This document shows, piece after piece, positions 8,746 through 16,172 of a stretch of DNA of 64,000 bases. The first letter of the stretch is position 1. Each line of letters starts with the position of its first letter. The notes beneath the pieces are model-generated. The model ran no database searches. It was not told the DNA's origin and saw only the letters and a program-made list of their open reading frames with translations. Source of the DNA: Chloroflexota bacterium. Lineage in GTDB: Bacteria > Chloroflexota > UBA6077 > JACCZL01. Made by a program: the position numbers and the translations under genes. The stretch lies in the NCBI GenBank assembly GCA_020845495.1, contig JADLFM010000141.1:62001-126000 (forward strand), written 5' to 3'.

Positions 8746-9711
8746 ATGACTGTCTCACCACTCGAGGACGCCCGCGCGGGCGGCACTACCCATCAACTCG
8801 ACCGCGACATCGTCCACTACTGCTGGGACAACAGCATTCCGCCCCGTCTGGAGATCGACTCCGGCGACACCGTCGTCTTCCGTTGCCGCGACGCTGCCGA
8901 CGGGTTCTACACCTGGAGCTCGACGACCGCCGACGTGATGGAGCGCGTCTCGAAGGGGCATCCTCTGACCGGGCCGGTCTACGTCCGAGGCGCCCAACCG
9001 GGTGACGTCCTGCAAGTCGAGATCCTGAGCCTCGTGCCCGGCGAGATCGGCTTCACCCAGTTCCGCCCGGATCGCGGGCTGCTGACCGACGACTTCCCCG
9101 AGCCGTACCTGAAGATCTGGGACATCGCGAACGGGGAGTACGGCGAGCTCAAGCCCGGCGTCCGGGTGCCGCTCGAGCCGTTCCTCGGGGTCATGGGCGT
9201 TGCACTCGACGAGGCCGGCGAGTACGTCACCGCGCCGCCGCGCAAGAACGGCGGCAATATGGACGTCAAGCAGTTGACGGCTGGTACCACCCTTTACCTG
9301 CCGATCTGGGTCGACGGCGCCCTCTTCTCGTGCGGCGACGGCCACGCCGCCCAGGGTGACGGAGAAGTCTGCATCACCGCCATCGAGACGTCGATGACGG
9401 CCACCCTCCGCTTCACCCTTCGGCGCGACTTCAGCCTCGAAGAGCCGGAGTTCATGACCGGCGGTCCGCTCTCCCCGAAGACGAACGTCGGCCCCCACTA
9501 CGCCACGACCGGCATCGCACCCGACTTGATGGAGGCGACGAAGAAGGCGGTCCGGGCGATGATCGGCTACCTCGTCCGCGAGCGCGGGCTGACTCGCGAA
9601 GAGGCGTACGCGCTCTCCAGCGTGGCCGTCGACCTGAAAGTCAGCGAGGTCGTGGACGCGCCGAACTGGGTGGTGACTGCATTCGTCCCGCTGAGCCTCT
9701 TCGCGTCCTAG
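8746..9711 (+). CDS. Acetamidase/formamidase family protein
   Basis: About 321 residues. It matches the FmdA/AmdA family along its length: the early HYCWDNSIPP segment, VRGAQPGDVLQVEIL, and the metal/active-site stretch GALFSCGDGHAAQGDGEVC. These enzymes hydrolyse formamide or short amides to ammonia and carboxylate. Two ATGs are possible. The one at 8740 sits only 3 bases after the ggagg site, whereas the one at 8746 has a 9-base spacing and is preferred. It is transcribed divergently from the aldo/keto reductase. The SCGDGHAAQGDGE motif is intact, so the enzyme is probably active. Confidence 0.9.
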   Translation: MTVSPLEDARAGGTTHQLDRDIVHYCWDNSIPPRLEIDSGDTVVFRCRDAADGFYTWSSTTADVMERVSKGHPLTGPVYVRGAQPGDVLQVEILSLVPGEIGFTQFRPDRGLLTDDFPEPYLKIWDIANGEYGELKPGVRVPLEPFLGVMGVALDEAGEYVTAPPRKNGGNMDVKQLTAGTTLYLPIWVDGALFSCGDGHAAQGDGEVCITAIETSMTATLRFTLRRDFSLEEPEFMTGGPLSPKTNVGPHYATTGIAPDLMEATKKAVRAMIGYLVRERGLTREEAYALSSVAVDLKVSEVVDAPNWVVTAFVPLSLFAS

Positions 9712-9733
9712 CGCGCATCGTCCGAAGCAGAGC

Positions 9734-9777
9734 GCTCGCCGCCAGTCGGCCACCATGATGGCGGACTGACGGCGAGC
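9734..9777. terminator. Palindromic bidirectional terminator
   Basis: A 44-bp near-perfect palindrome starts gctcgcc at 9734 and ends ggcgagc at 9777. The ~22-bp arms have only a few mismatches, some of them wobble pairs. It lies between the convergent amidase and SRPBCC genes, where a shared terminator is expected. There is no obvious T-tract. Confidence 0.6.
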
Positions 9778-9876
9778 ACCGGCTCGGTGCCGACGAAGGC
9801 ACCCCAGGCGACGAGGACGCTGTCTCGGCCTGCGCGGGGCCAGGCGTGAGGCCCTCGGCGACGCCTCCGGCGGAGG

Positions 9877-10416
9877 CTAGCGCGCCTGCGTCTCCAGGTA
9901 GCCGTCGAGGCGGGTGAACGCCGCGGCCATACCGTCCATCATCCCCGTCTTCATCGCCGCATCGCGCGCCTCTTTTGACGGGTAGAGAGTCGTCTGGGCG
10001 ATCGTCGTTCGGGCGCCCTGCTCGGTGAGCGTCACCGTGTTGATCGTCTCGGGCCACTCCGGACCCCATGACTCGGTGGAGACGACTCGCTCGGGTGGCG
10101 TGACCTCACGGTACTCACCCTTCATCTCCATCTCGGTTCCGTCTGCCTGCCGCCAGACCATGCGCCACGCCCCACCCGGACGCAGGTCGATCTCGCAGAC
10201 GGGCATCGTCCAGCCGTCCGGGCCGAGCAGCCAGTGTGGCAGGTGCTTCGGGCTGGTCCAGACCTCCCAGACCAGCGAGCGCGGCGCGTCGACCACCCGC
10301 GTCACCGCGATCTCGCAGTCCGAGGGCGTGGTGAAGGTCGTGGCCTTCCCCTGCCCGGCGGTCGCGCTGGACGGCGTATCGGCCGGCGCGGTCGTGTGGT
10401 GATTGGTCGCGGTCAT
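9877..10416 (-). CDS. SRPBCC/AHSA1-family protein
   Basis: 179 residues from the ATG at 10416, which has GAGAGG upstream. After a Thr/Ala-rich N-terminus it shows the AHSA1 (START-like) fold signature: VTRVVDAPRSLVWEVWTSP, WWRP-like HWLLGPDGWTM, a central DLRPGGAWR, and GMMDGMAAAFTRLDGYL at the end. These small hydrophobic-pocket proteins are very often encoded with ArsR regulators, as here: its start overlaps the regulator's stop by 4 bp (ATGA). The ligand is unknown. The longer in-frame extension (to 10566) overlaps the regulator and is not credible. Confidence 0.92.
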   Translation of the reverse strand: MTATNHHTTAPADTPSSATAGQGKATTFTTPSDCEIAVTRVVDAPRSLVWEVWTSPKHLPHWLLGPDGWTMPVCEIDLRPGGAWRMVWRQADGTEMEMKGEYREVTPPERVVSTESWGPEWPETINTVTLTEQGARTTIAQTTLYPSKEARDAAMKTGMMDGMAAAFTRLDGYLETQAR

Positions 10417-10778
10417 CGTTCCTCTCCACTGCGTGAATCCTGCGCTTGCAGATGCTGAAGGTACGTGTCCAGCCGCTCGAAACTTGCGTCCCAGAAGCGG
10501 CGGTAGCTCTCGGCCCACTCCGCAACTTCCTTGAGTGGCGCGGCCTCGAGCCGGCACGGTCGCCACTGAGCCTCGCGGCCACGTGCAATCAGGCCGGCCC
10601 GTTCGAGGACCCGGAGATGCTTGGAGACGGCCGGGCCGCTCATCGAGAACGGCGCGGACAGTTCCTTGACCGTGGCCGCGCTTACGCTGAGGCGAGCGAG
10701 GATCGCCCGGCGCGTGGGATCGGCGAGGGCTGCGAAGGTGAGGCTGAGCGGGTCGGTCGCCATCGTGTCCATAACCAT
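10413..10778 (-). CDS. ArsR-family transcriptional regulator
   Basis: A winged-helix repressor, 121 residues if started at 10778; in-frame ATGs at 10772 and 10763 are also possible. It contains the ArsR core: FAALADPTRRAILARLS, VKELSAPFSMSGPAVSKHLRVLERAGLI (helix-turn-helix) and RGREAQWRPC. No metal-binding CxC pair is seen in the recognition helix, so it belongs to the non-metal ArsR group usually paired with SRPBCC proteins. A tandem operator covers the start region, which implies autoregulation of the two-gene operon. No good Shine-Dalgarno is present, so the transcript may be leaderless or nearly so. Confidence 0.92.
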   Translation of the reverse strand: MVMDTMATDPLSLTFAALADPTRRAILARLSVSAATVKELSAPFSMSGPAVSKHLRVLERAGLIARGREAQWRPCRLEAAPLKEVAEWAESYRRFWDASFERLDTYLQHLQAQDSRSGEER

Positions 10779-10800
10779 CTGGTTAGCTAACCTGTTGGTA
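10773..10800. promoter_or_regulatory. Tandem ArsR-type operator
   Basis: Two copies of an inverted-repeat box lie 4 bp apart: aaccatctggtt (10773-10784) and aacctgttggta (10789-10800). Together they create a perfect 12-bp palindrome across the joint (ggttagctaacc, 10781-10792). AACC-N4-GGTT-like boxes are the expected target for ArsR/SRPBCC pairs. The first box overlaps a candidate start codon of the regulator, so bound repressor would block transcription start. Confidence 0.65.
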
Positions 10801-10951
10801 AAATACCGCACGTCGGTCGGCCTGTCAAGGGGTCGTGGGGGGAAGTGGCGTACTGGGTATCGGCTGGCAGCGCCGGCGAACCGCGCCGGCTGGCACGCAC
10901 GACCACTCGACGCCCTGGCAACCAGCCCGGCTAGTCTGACCGTAGTACCGG

Positions 10952-12280
10952 TCAGCGGCTGGCAGCCGTGCGCGCCCAGAACTCGGCGAAGGCCGGCAGG
11001 ATGGCGTCGGCGCTGTAGCGGGTCCGGACGTGTGCCCGAGCACGCGCCCCAAACTCGGCCGGGCGGCTCGGGTCGGCCAGCAGTGCGAGGGTGCGCTCGG
11101 CGAACCGGTCCGGCCGCTCGACGGGCACGATGTAGCCGGTCTCGCCGTCCAGCACCGTCTCGCGGGCGCCGCTGACGTCCGTCGTCACAGCCGGCACGCC
11201 TGCTGCCGCGGCCTCGGCCAGCACGCGGGCGTTCCCCTCGTAACGCGACGGCAGCAGCAGCACGTCGGCCGCCGCGTAGTAGCGCGGCACGTCGGGATAC
11301 GGCACCGTCCCAAGGAAGGTCACGACGTCGCGTAGCCTCAGTCGATCCACCAATCGCTCGGCATCGGCGCGCTCCGGGCCGTCGCCGGCCACGGCCAAGC
11401 GTGCGCCGAGCCGCTCGGCGGCGATCGTCGCCATCGCGCGGATCAGCGTCGGGACGTCCTTCTGGAGCACCAGCCGCCCGACGAACAGCAGCAGTATCTC
11501 CCCGCTGGGGCCGAGCAGCCGGGCGCGCAGGTCGCGAGCGTCCAGGTCGTCGAAGCGCGAGAAGTCGGTGATCCAGCCGATGTTGGCGACCCGGGCCGGG
11601 TCCACCCCGAGCCGGACGAGCTTGGCCCGCTCGCGCTCGCTGACCACACGCACGCTGTCAGCCTGTCGCACCAGCCAGCGACCGAGGCGGTTCAGGCCGG
11701 GGTTCATCCGCCGCTCGCGCAGCCAGTACGGGTTGTCCAGCATGTCACCCGCGATCTGAACCGACAGCGGCAGTCCGAACCGTGCCCGCAGCAGCCAGCC
11801 GGCCAGACCGCACAGCATCGGGTCTTCGGTGGAGACGAGGTCGAACCCGATGCGCCGTTCGAGCGCCGCGCCGATCGAGTAGGCATCGAGCGGGAACGTC
11901 CCGCGATTCCGGGACGCGCTCGGGTGAACCGCGAACGTTGGGGAGTGGCGCACCGCCTGCCGGGATCCGCCGAGGGTCCGCACGACCATCCGGTAGTCGT
12001 CCAGAATCCGCGCGTACTGGCGCTGCCGCTGGTGGGCGTCGCCGAAGGCCACGTCGGCCGGGTGAGCCAGCGCAGCATCAGTGCCGATGGCCAGCAGCCG
12101 AAGTGCGCGCGTAGGAGCCGGTTCGCGTATCAGCGCAGATGCCTCGCTCTCTTCCCACCCGGTGGCACGCGTCGTATACTGGCAATTGCCTGGGACAAAT
12201 GTTCGATGCGCCCCTATGGCCGCTAGGGCGCCCGCCGCGCCAACGGATTCTGGTGGACGCGGCGGGCCGTCGTCCAGCAA
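10952..12280 (-). CDS. Glycosyltransferase family 4
   Basis: A GT-B fold transferase. Recognisable parts: an N-terminal region with GDAHQRQRQYA, a central VVSERERAKLVRLGV, FVGRLVLQKDVPTLIRAM, and the nucleotide-sugar site LPSRYEGNARVLAEAAAAGVP with the E-x7-E pair. It probably adds a sugar to an envelope glycan or glycolipid. The start is unsettled. The family-like sequence begins near 12112 (LRLLAIGTD), but no ATG lies near. The nearest upstream in-frame start is the TTG at 12280 used here; a GTG at 12052 would cut into the fold, and longer options run into nurA. The gene is divergent from nurA. Confidence 0.82.
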   Translation of the reverse strand: MLDDGPPRPPESVGAAGALAAIGAHRTFVPGNCQYTTRATGWEESEASALIREPAPTRALRLLAIGTDAALAHPADVAFGDAHQRQRQYARILDDYRMVVRTLGGSRQAVRHSPTFAVHPSASRNRGTFPLDAYSIGAALERRIGFDLVSTEDPMLCGLAGWLLRARFGLPLSVQIAGDMLDNPYWLRERRMNPGLNRLGRWLVRQADSVRVVSERERAKLVRLGVDPARVANIGWITDFSRFDDLDARDLRARLLGPSGEILLLFVGRLVLQKDVPTLIRAMATIAAERLGARLAVAGDGPERADAERLVDRLRLRDVVTFLGTVPYPDVPRYYAAADVLLLPSRYEGNARVLAEAAAAGVPAVTTDVSGARETVLDGETGYIVPVERPDRFAERTLALLADPSRPAEFGARARAHVRTRYSADAILPAFAEFWARTAASR

Positions 12281-12306
12281 GGCAGGGCGCCGAAGCGGGA
12301 TGGACG

Positions 12307-13479
12307 ATGACGCTGGACATTCTGAAGATCGGGCGGCAGGTGTCCCGGATGGGCGGGACACTGGCCCGCCGCTACGCTCAACTGCCCGAGCGTGCCGAGC
12401 GTGCCCGCGAGGTGCTGGCCGAGCACGCTGGTTGCTGGGAGTGGCTCGCCACGGACGTCGCCGCCTCGGCGAAGCGGCGGCTGGCGCAGCCACTCGAACC
12501 GCTCGACGTGCGCTACCCGGCTCTGCCGGCTCCGCGCGACTATCTGGTCATCGCCACCGACGGCTCGCAAATCGAGCCGGATCGCCACGGCGCGGCCGAC
12601 TACTACGTCATCAACGTCGGCTGGGCAGTCCTCATCTACGGCCGCGCGCCGGCGGCTGAGCTCGACAGCGAGCCGATCCTCTATTTCGATCACGACGAGT
12701 TGTATATCGTCCACGGCGAGCGGCGCGTGCCGGTGCAGGACCGCCTCCTCGGCGCGAAGCGGGCTGGACGCGAGATGGCAAAGGCGGCTCAACTGGCGGC
12801 CGCCTGGCAGGAGTTGGACCTGCCGACCGTGGTGCTGGCGGATGGCACGCTCCTGCTCTGGGTGCTCGACGACCGCCCGGACGACTTCCTCCGCCAGGAG
12901 TTACTGGAGCCGTACGTCGACGAGATGGTGAAGATCCGTGACCTTGGCCTGCCGCTGGCGAGCTACATCAGTCGACCCCGCAGCACCGAGGTGAGCGGGC
13001 TACTCCGCGAAGCGGCCTGCCGCGGCGGCGTCGCGGCCTGCCCGCCGTGCGCGGCGCGTGAGGACGGCGTCTGCGCGCTGGAGCGGCTCCCAGACCGCGA
13101 GTTGTTCCGTGATCTGGCCGTTGGGGAGCGCTCGGCACGCTTCCGAATGACGCTGCCGAAGGATCTCGAAGAGTTCTACGGCGAGCACGTGCCACACTTC
13201 TTCTACCTGAACGTTGGCAGCGAGATCGCGCGGGTCGAAGTGCCGCCGTGGGTCGGGGAAGATCCGGACCATCTCGCACTGGTACAGGCGGCCATCCTCG
13301 ACCAGTGCGGCAAGGGGCTCGGCTACCCGAACGTGCTGACGCGCGCTCACGAGCAGGCGGTCGTGCGGGTGCGCGATCGGCTGGCGTTCGAGCACCTGCT
13401 AGAGCTGGTCATGGCACGGGAGGGCGTGCCGGCTCGACTCTCCGAGAAGCTGTTCAGCAAGCGCGTTCAAGCGGTCTAG
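12307..13479 (+). CDS. nurA: DNA double-strand-break repair nuclease NurA
   Basis: 390 residues from the ATG at 12307. It has the NurA-domain landmarks: a metal-binding Asp in VIATDGSQIEPDRH (D85, with D92), a second Asp in VVLADGTLLLW, SYISRPRSTEV, and the C-terminal FYLNVGSEIARVEVPPW and GYPNVLTRAHEQAVV. NurA is a 5'-3' exo/endonuclease that works with the HerA translocase to resect DNA ends. A four-cysteine stretch (CRGGVAACPPC...C, near residues 238-256) could bind zinc. It is the first gene of a five-gene cluster with a HAS-barrel-like gene, herA, mre11 and rad50; the next gene starts 12 bp on. An extension to 12139 is not supported. Confidence 0.88.
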   Translation: MTLDILKIGRQVSRMGGTLARRYAQLPERAERAREVLAEHAGCWEWLATDVAASAKRRLAQPLEPLDVRYPALPAPRDYLVIATDGSQIEPDRHGAADYYVINVGWAVLIYGRAPAAELDSEPILYFDHDELYIVHGERRVPVQDRLLGAKRAGREMAKAAQLAAAWQELDLPTVVLADGTLLLWVLDDRPDDFLRQELLEPYVDEMVKIRDLGLPLASYISRPRSTEVSGLLREAACRGGVAACPPCAAREDGVCALERLPDRELFRDLAVGERSARFRMTLPKDLEEFYGEHVPHFFYLNVGSEIARVEVPPWVGEDPDHLALVQAAILDQCGKGLGYPNVLTRAHEQAVVRVRDRLAFEHLLELVMAREGVPARLSEKLFSKRVQAV

Positions 13480-13491
13480 GCGGGGGGAGGG

Positions 13492-14328
13492 ATGGAGCAC
13501 CTGACCGAAAATGGTAAGGGCGGGACCGGGACAGGCGGGCTTCGAGTCACGGAGTCAGGGGTTGCCGCGGTCGTGGACGGCACCAGCGGACCAGTCGGCG
13601 AGGTGATCGACACGTCCGTCGCCGAGTTCGCCGCGCAAGCCTGCCACTTCGGGGTTGCGCCGCCGTTTGGGAGCTTCGTGAAGGTCGTGCAGCCAGAGCG
13701 GACGGTGTACGCCGTCGTCTACGCGATCCACTCCGGCAGCCTGGAGCCCGGCGGCCGACCGGTCATGCGCGGGCGCGACGGTATGCGCGACGCCGCCATC
13801 TTCCGGGAGAACCCGGACCTGGAGCAGTTGCTACGGACCGAGTTCGCGGCGCTGGCGATCGGCTTTGCCGAAAGCGGCCCGGGAGCGAGCGGCGTCGGCG
13901 AGAGGGGCTATGACCAGCGGGGCGACAACCAGCGGGGCTATGACCAGCGGGGCTATGACCAGCGGGGCTATGACCAGCGGGGCTATGACCAGCGGGGCTA
14001 TGACGGCGGCTCCCGCGCGGGCGGCCTCGCGCGAAGTGGCCTGCTGCGCTCGTACCTGCCGCCGAGCCCGCCGCCCCTCCACTGGTCGGTGCAGCCGTGC
14101 AGCCTGGCCGAAGTGGTCCGGCTGACCGAGCGGCTGGACTACTTCCGCACGATCCTGGCGTCCAGTCAGGCGCCCGTCGATGCCCTGCTCGCGGCCAATG
14201 TCCGCGTCGCCCGCGCAGTCCGCGCCGATGAGCCACTCTTCGCGGTCCGGGCCGGCCGCGAGCTGGCGACGTTGTTGAAGTATGACTACCCGCGCCTGAC
14301 GGCGATCCTGCGGGCGCTCGCGGACTGA
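13492..14328 (+). CDS. HAS-barrel-like protein of the HerA-NurA locus
   Basis: 278 residues. The first ~120 resemble the HAS barrel found at the N-terminus of HerA: GEVIDTSVAEFAAQ, PPFGSFVKV, VYAVVYAIHSGS and LLRTEFAALAIGF. This is pattern recognition, not a database match. A linker with six 15-bp repeats encoding Gly-Tyr-Asp-Gln-Arg follows (about residues 139-171), then a helical C-terminal domain (SYLPPSPPPLHWSVQPC onward, ending in KYDYPRLTAILRALAD). Its position between nurA and herA suggests an accessory subunit or adaptor of the HerA-NurA complex. A GGAGG sits very close to the ATG. Confidence 0.7.
   Translation: MEHLTENGKGGTGTGGLRVTESGVAAVVDGTSGPVGEVIDTSVAEFAAQACHFGVAPPFGSFVKVVQPERTVYAVVYAIHSGSLEPGGRPVMRGRDGMRDAAIFRENPDLEQLLRTEFAALAIGFAESGPGASGVGERGYDQRGDNQRGYDQRGYDQRGYDQRGYDQRGYDGGSRAGGLARSGLLRSYLPPSPPPLHWSVQPCSLAEVVRLTERLDYFRTILASSQAPVDALLAANVRVARAVRADEPLFAVRAGRELATLLKYDYPRLTAILRALAD
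13907..14003. repeat. 15-bp coding tandem repeat (GYDQR)
   Basis: Six full 15-bp units start at 13907, 13922, 13937, 13952, 13967 and 13982. They are followed by a partial seventh at 13997. Four of the six are identical to gctatgaccagcggg and the second is diverged (gcgacaaccagcggg). They encode a charged, tyrosine-bearing flexible linker. The near-identity of the units implies recent expansion or homogenisation. Confidence 0.93.
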
Positions 14329-14343
14329 GGGGGGAGGGAGAGC

Positions 14344-14394
14344 ATGGCGGGGGCGACGATGCCAGGGGGCAGGGCATGGGGAACGGGCGCGTGA
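14344..14394 (+). other. Short upstream ORF overlapping the herA start
   Basis: A strong ggggggaggga sequence precedes an ATG at 14344 that opens a 16-codon ORF (MAGATMPGGRAWGTGA) ending at the TGA 14392-14394. That TGA overlaps an in-frame herA GTG at 14391 (GTGA). The only good ribosome-binding site therefore belongs to the short ORF, so herA may be translated by termination-reinitiation. This is inference from the sequence layout. Confidence 0.35.
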
Positions 14395-16172
14395 GCGACG
14401 GGCGAGGCAGCGGCGACGGGCACGCCAGCGATGGACGCGGGCGCGGCGATGGCGCGGTGAGCGCCAGCGTGCGGCCGGGCGCCGATGGACCGGGCGCCGA
14501 TGGACCGGGCACCAACGGGTTGGGCGCCAATGGGTTGGGCGCGGACGAGGACCGGCTCGGGCTGATCGTCGAGGGCTCGCTGACCGACGGGCTGACCGCG
14601 CGCCTAGACGCGGCGACGTCCGTCGAGGACATCCGGGTCGGGCGGTTCGTCCGCATCGACGGCCTGAAGCACGACTTCTTCTGCCTCGTCACGGACGTGC
14701 GGCTGCATGCGACCAGCCAGGACGTGCTGGCCGACCCGCCCGTGCCGGCCGACGCCTTTACGCGGGCCGTGCTGGCCGGCACGACGGCTTACGGCGCGCT
14801 CGCGATCCAGCCGATGCTGATGCTCGCCCGCGACGGCCAGCCCGACGCCGACAGCGGCGAGGCCGGTCCCCGCCCCGTCCGCACGATCCCACCCCACTTC
14901 GCCCCGGTCTACTCGGCCGCTGCCGAGGATTTCGACAAGGTCTTCGGCGAGCCGGCCGACTTCCGCTTCGAGATCGGCCAGCCGCTCGACATGGACATAC
15001 CGGTTCGGCTCGACCTGAAGCGCTTCGTCGAGCGGTCGAACGGCGTCTTTGGCAAGTCCGGCACCGGCAAGAGCTTCCTGACCCGGCTGCTCCACTGCGG
15101 CATCGTTCAGAGCGGTGTGGCCGTCAACCTGATCTTCGACATGCACTCGGAGTACGGCTGGACGAGCCAGAGCGAGAGCGGCGCGCAGGTTCGGGGATTA
15201 CGCTCGTTGTTCAACTCGACGAAGGTCGCCGTCTACACGCTGGACCCCGAGTCTCAAACCAAGAACGACGGCGTCATCAGGGTGGGGTTGAACGAGATCG
15301 AGATCGAGGACATCGCGCTGCTGGCCGACGATCTTCAGTTGAATCCGACGGCCGTCGAGTCGGCCGGCCTGTGCGAGGACAAGTACGGCACGCGCTGGAT
15401 CGAGACGCTGATCGACGACGATGCTGACCTCGAAGCCATCGCCTCGGCGACGAAAGCCAACTCGGCGTCACTCGGAGCACTCCGACGCAAGCTCGCCAGC
15501 ATCACACGTCTGAAGTTCGTCCATCGCCGCGTCACGGAGAAGGACTCCGGGCTGGACCGGCTGATTGGCGCACTCGACCTGGGTCAGCACGTCGTCCTGG
15601 AGTTCGGGCAGCATCGCACGCTGCTTGCCTACATGCTGGCGGCGAACGTCATTACCCGTCGCATCCACCGAACCTGGACCGAAAAGGTGGAGGCGTACAA
15701 GCAGGCCGGCAGCAAGGGACAGGCGCCGCGTCAGTTGATGATCACGATCGAAGAGGCGCACAAGTTCCTGAACCCGCGCGCCGCCGCACAGACGATCTTC
15801 GGGACGATCGCCCGCGAGCTTCGCAAGTACAACGTGACGCTGCTGGTCGTCGATCAGCGCCCGTCCGGCATCGACGATGAGGTGCTCTCCCAGATCGGCA
15901 CCCGGATAGTCTGCCAGCTCAACGACGACAAAGACATCGACGCGGTGCTGGCCGGCGTGAGCGGGGCCGGGCACCTGCGGGCCGTGCTGGCCACGCTCGA
16001 CTCGCGCCAGCAGGCGATGATCCTCGGGCACGCCGTCCCGATGCCGCTTGCGCTCCGCACCCGCGCTTACGACGGGGCGTTCTACCGGTCGCTCGGCCCC
16101 TGGGGCGGCGATCCGGTGGCCGCGAGCGTCGTCTTGAGCCGTAAGTACGAGGATCTGTTTCCGGATGATTAA
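14376..16172 (+). CDS. herA: HerA-like DNA translocase ATPase (DUF87)
   Basis: 598 residues if read from the ATG at 14376. The first ~55 are low-complexity Gly/Asp/Ala repeats; then comes a HAS-barrel (LGLIVEGSLTDGLTARL...) and a FtsK/HerA-type motor. Walker A GKSGTGKS is at residues 226-233, Walker B LMITIEEAHKF near 454-464, with sensor-like LLVVDQRPSGIDDEVLSQIGTRI. HerA forms a hexameric pump that feeds DNA to NurA. An alternative GTG start at 14391 overlaps the stop of a 16-codon upstream ORF. The end overlaps mre11 by 8 bp, so the genes are coupled. Confidence 0.9.
   Translation: MGNGRVSDGRGSGDGHASDGRGRGDGAVSASVRPGADGPGADGPGTNGLGANGLGADEDRLGLIVEGSLTDGLTARLDAATSVEDIRVGRFVRIDGLKHDFFCLVTDVRLHATSQDVLADPPVPADAFTRAVLAGTTAYGALAIQPMLMLARDGQPDADSGEAGPRPVRTIPPHFAPVYSAAAEDFDKVFGEPADFRFEIGQPLDMDIPVRLDLKRFVERSNGVFGKSGTGKSFLTRLLHCGIVQSGVAVNLIFDMHSEYGWTSQSESGAQVRGLRSLFNSTKVAVYTLDPESQTKNDGVIRVGLNEIEIEDIALLADDLQLNPTAVESAGLCEDKYGTRWIETLIDDDADLEAIASATKANSASLGALRRKLASITRLKFVHRRVTEKDSGLDRLIGALDLGQHVVLEFGQHRTLLAYMLAANVITRRIHRTWTEKVEAYKQAGSKGQAPRQLMITIEEAHKFLNPRAAAQTIFGTIARELRKYNVTLLVVDQRPSGIDDEVLSQIGTRIVCQLNDDKDIDAVLAGVSGAGHLRAVLATLDSRQQAMILGHAVPMPLALRTRAYDGAFYRSLGPWGGDPVAASVVLSRKYEDLFPDD

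Noticed and set aside
10416..10566. N-terminal extension of the SRPBCC protein
   Set aside because: The extra residues are the regulator gene read in another frame; the ATG at 10416 has a ribosome-binding site and an ATGA overlap.
13907..14003. Possible CRISPR-like array
   Set aside because: The units are 15-bp head-to-tail repeats without spacers and are in frame with a gene.
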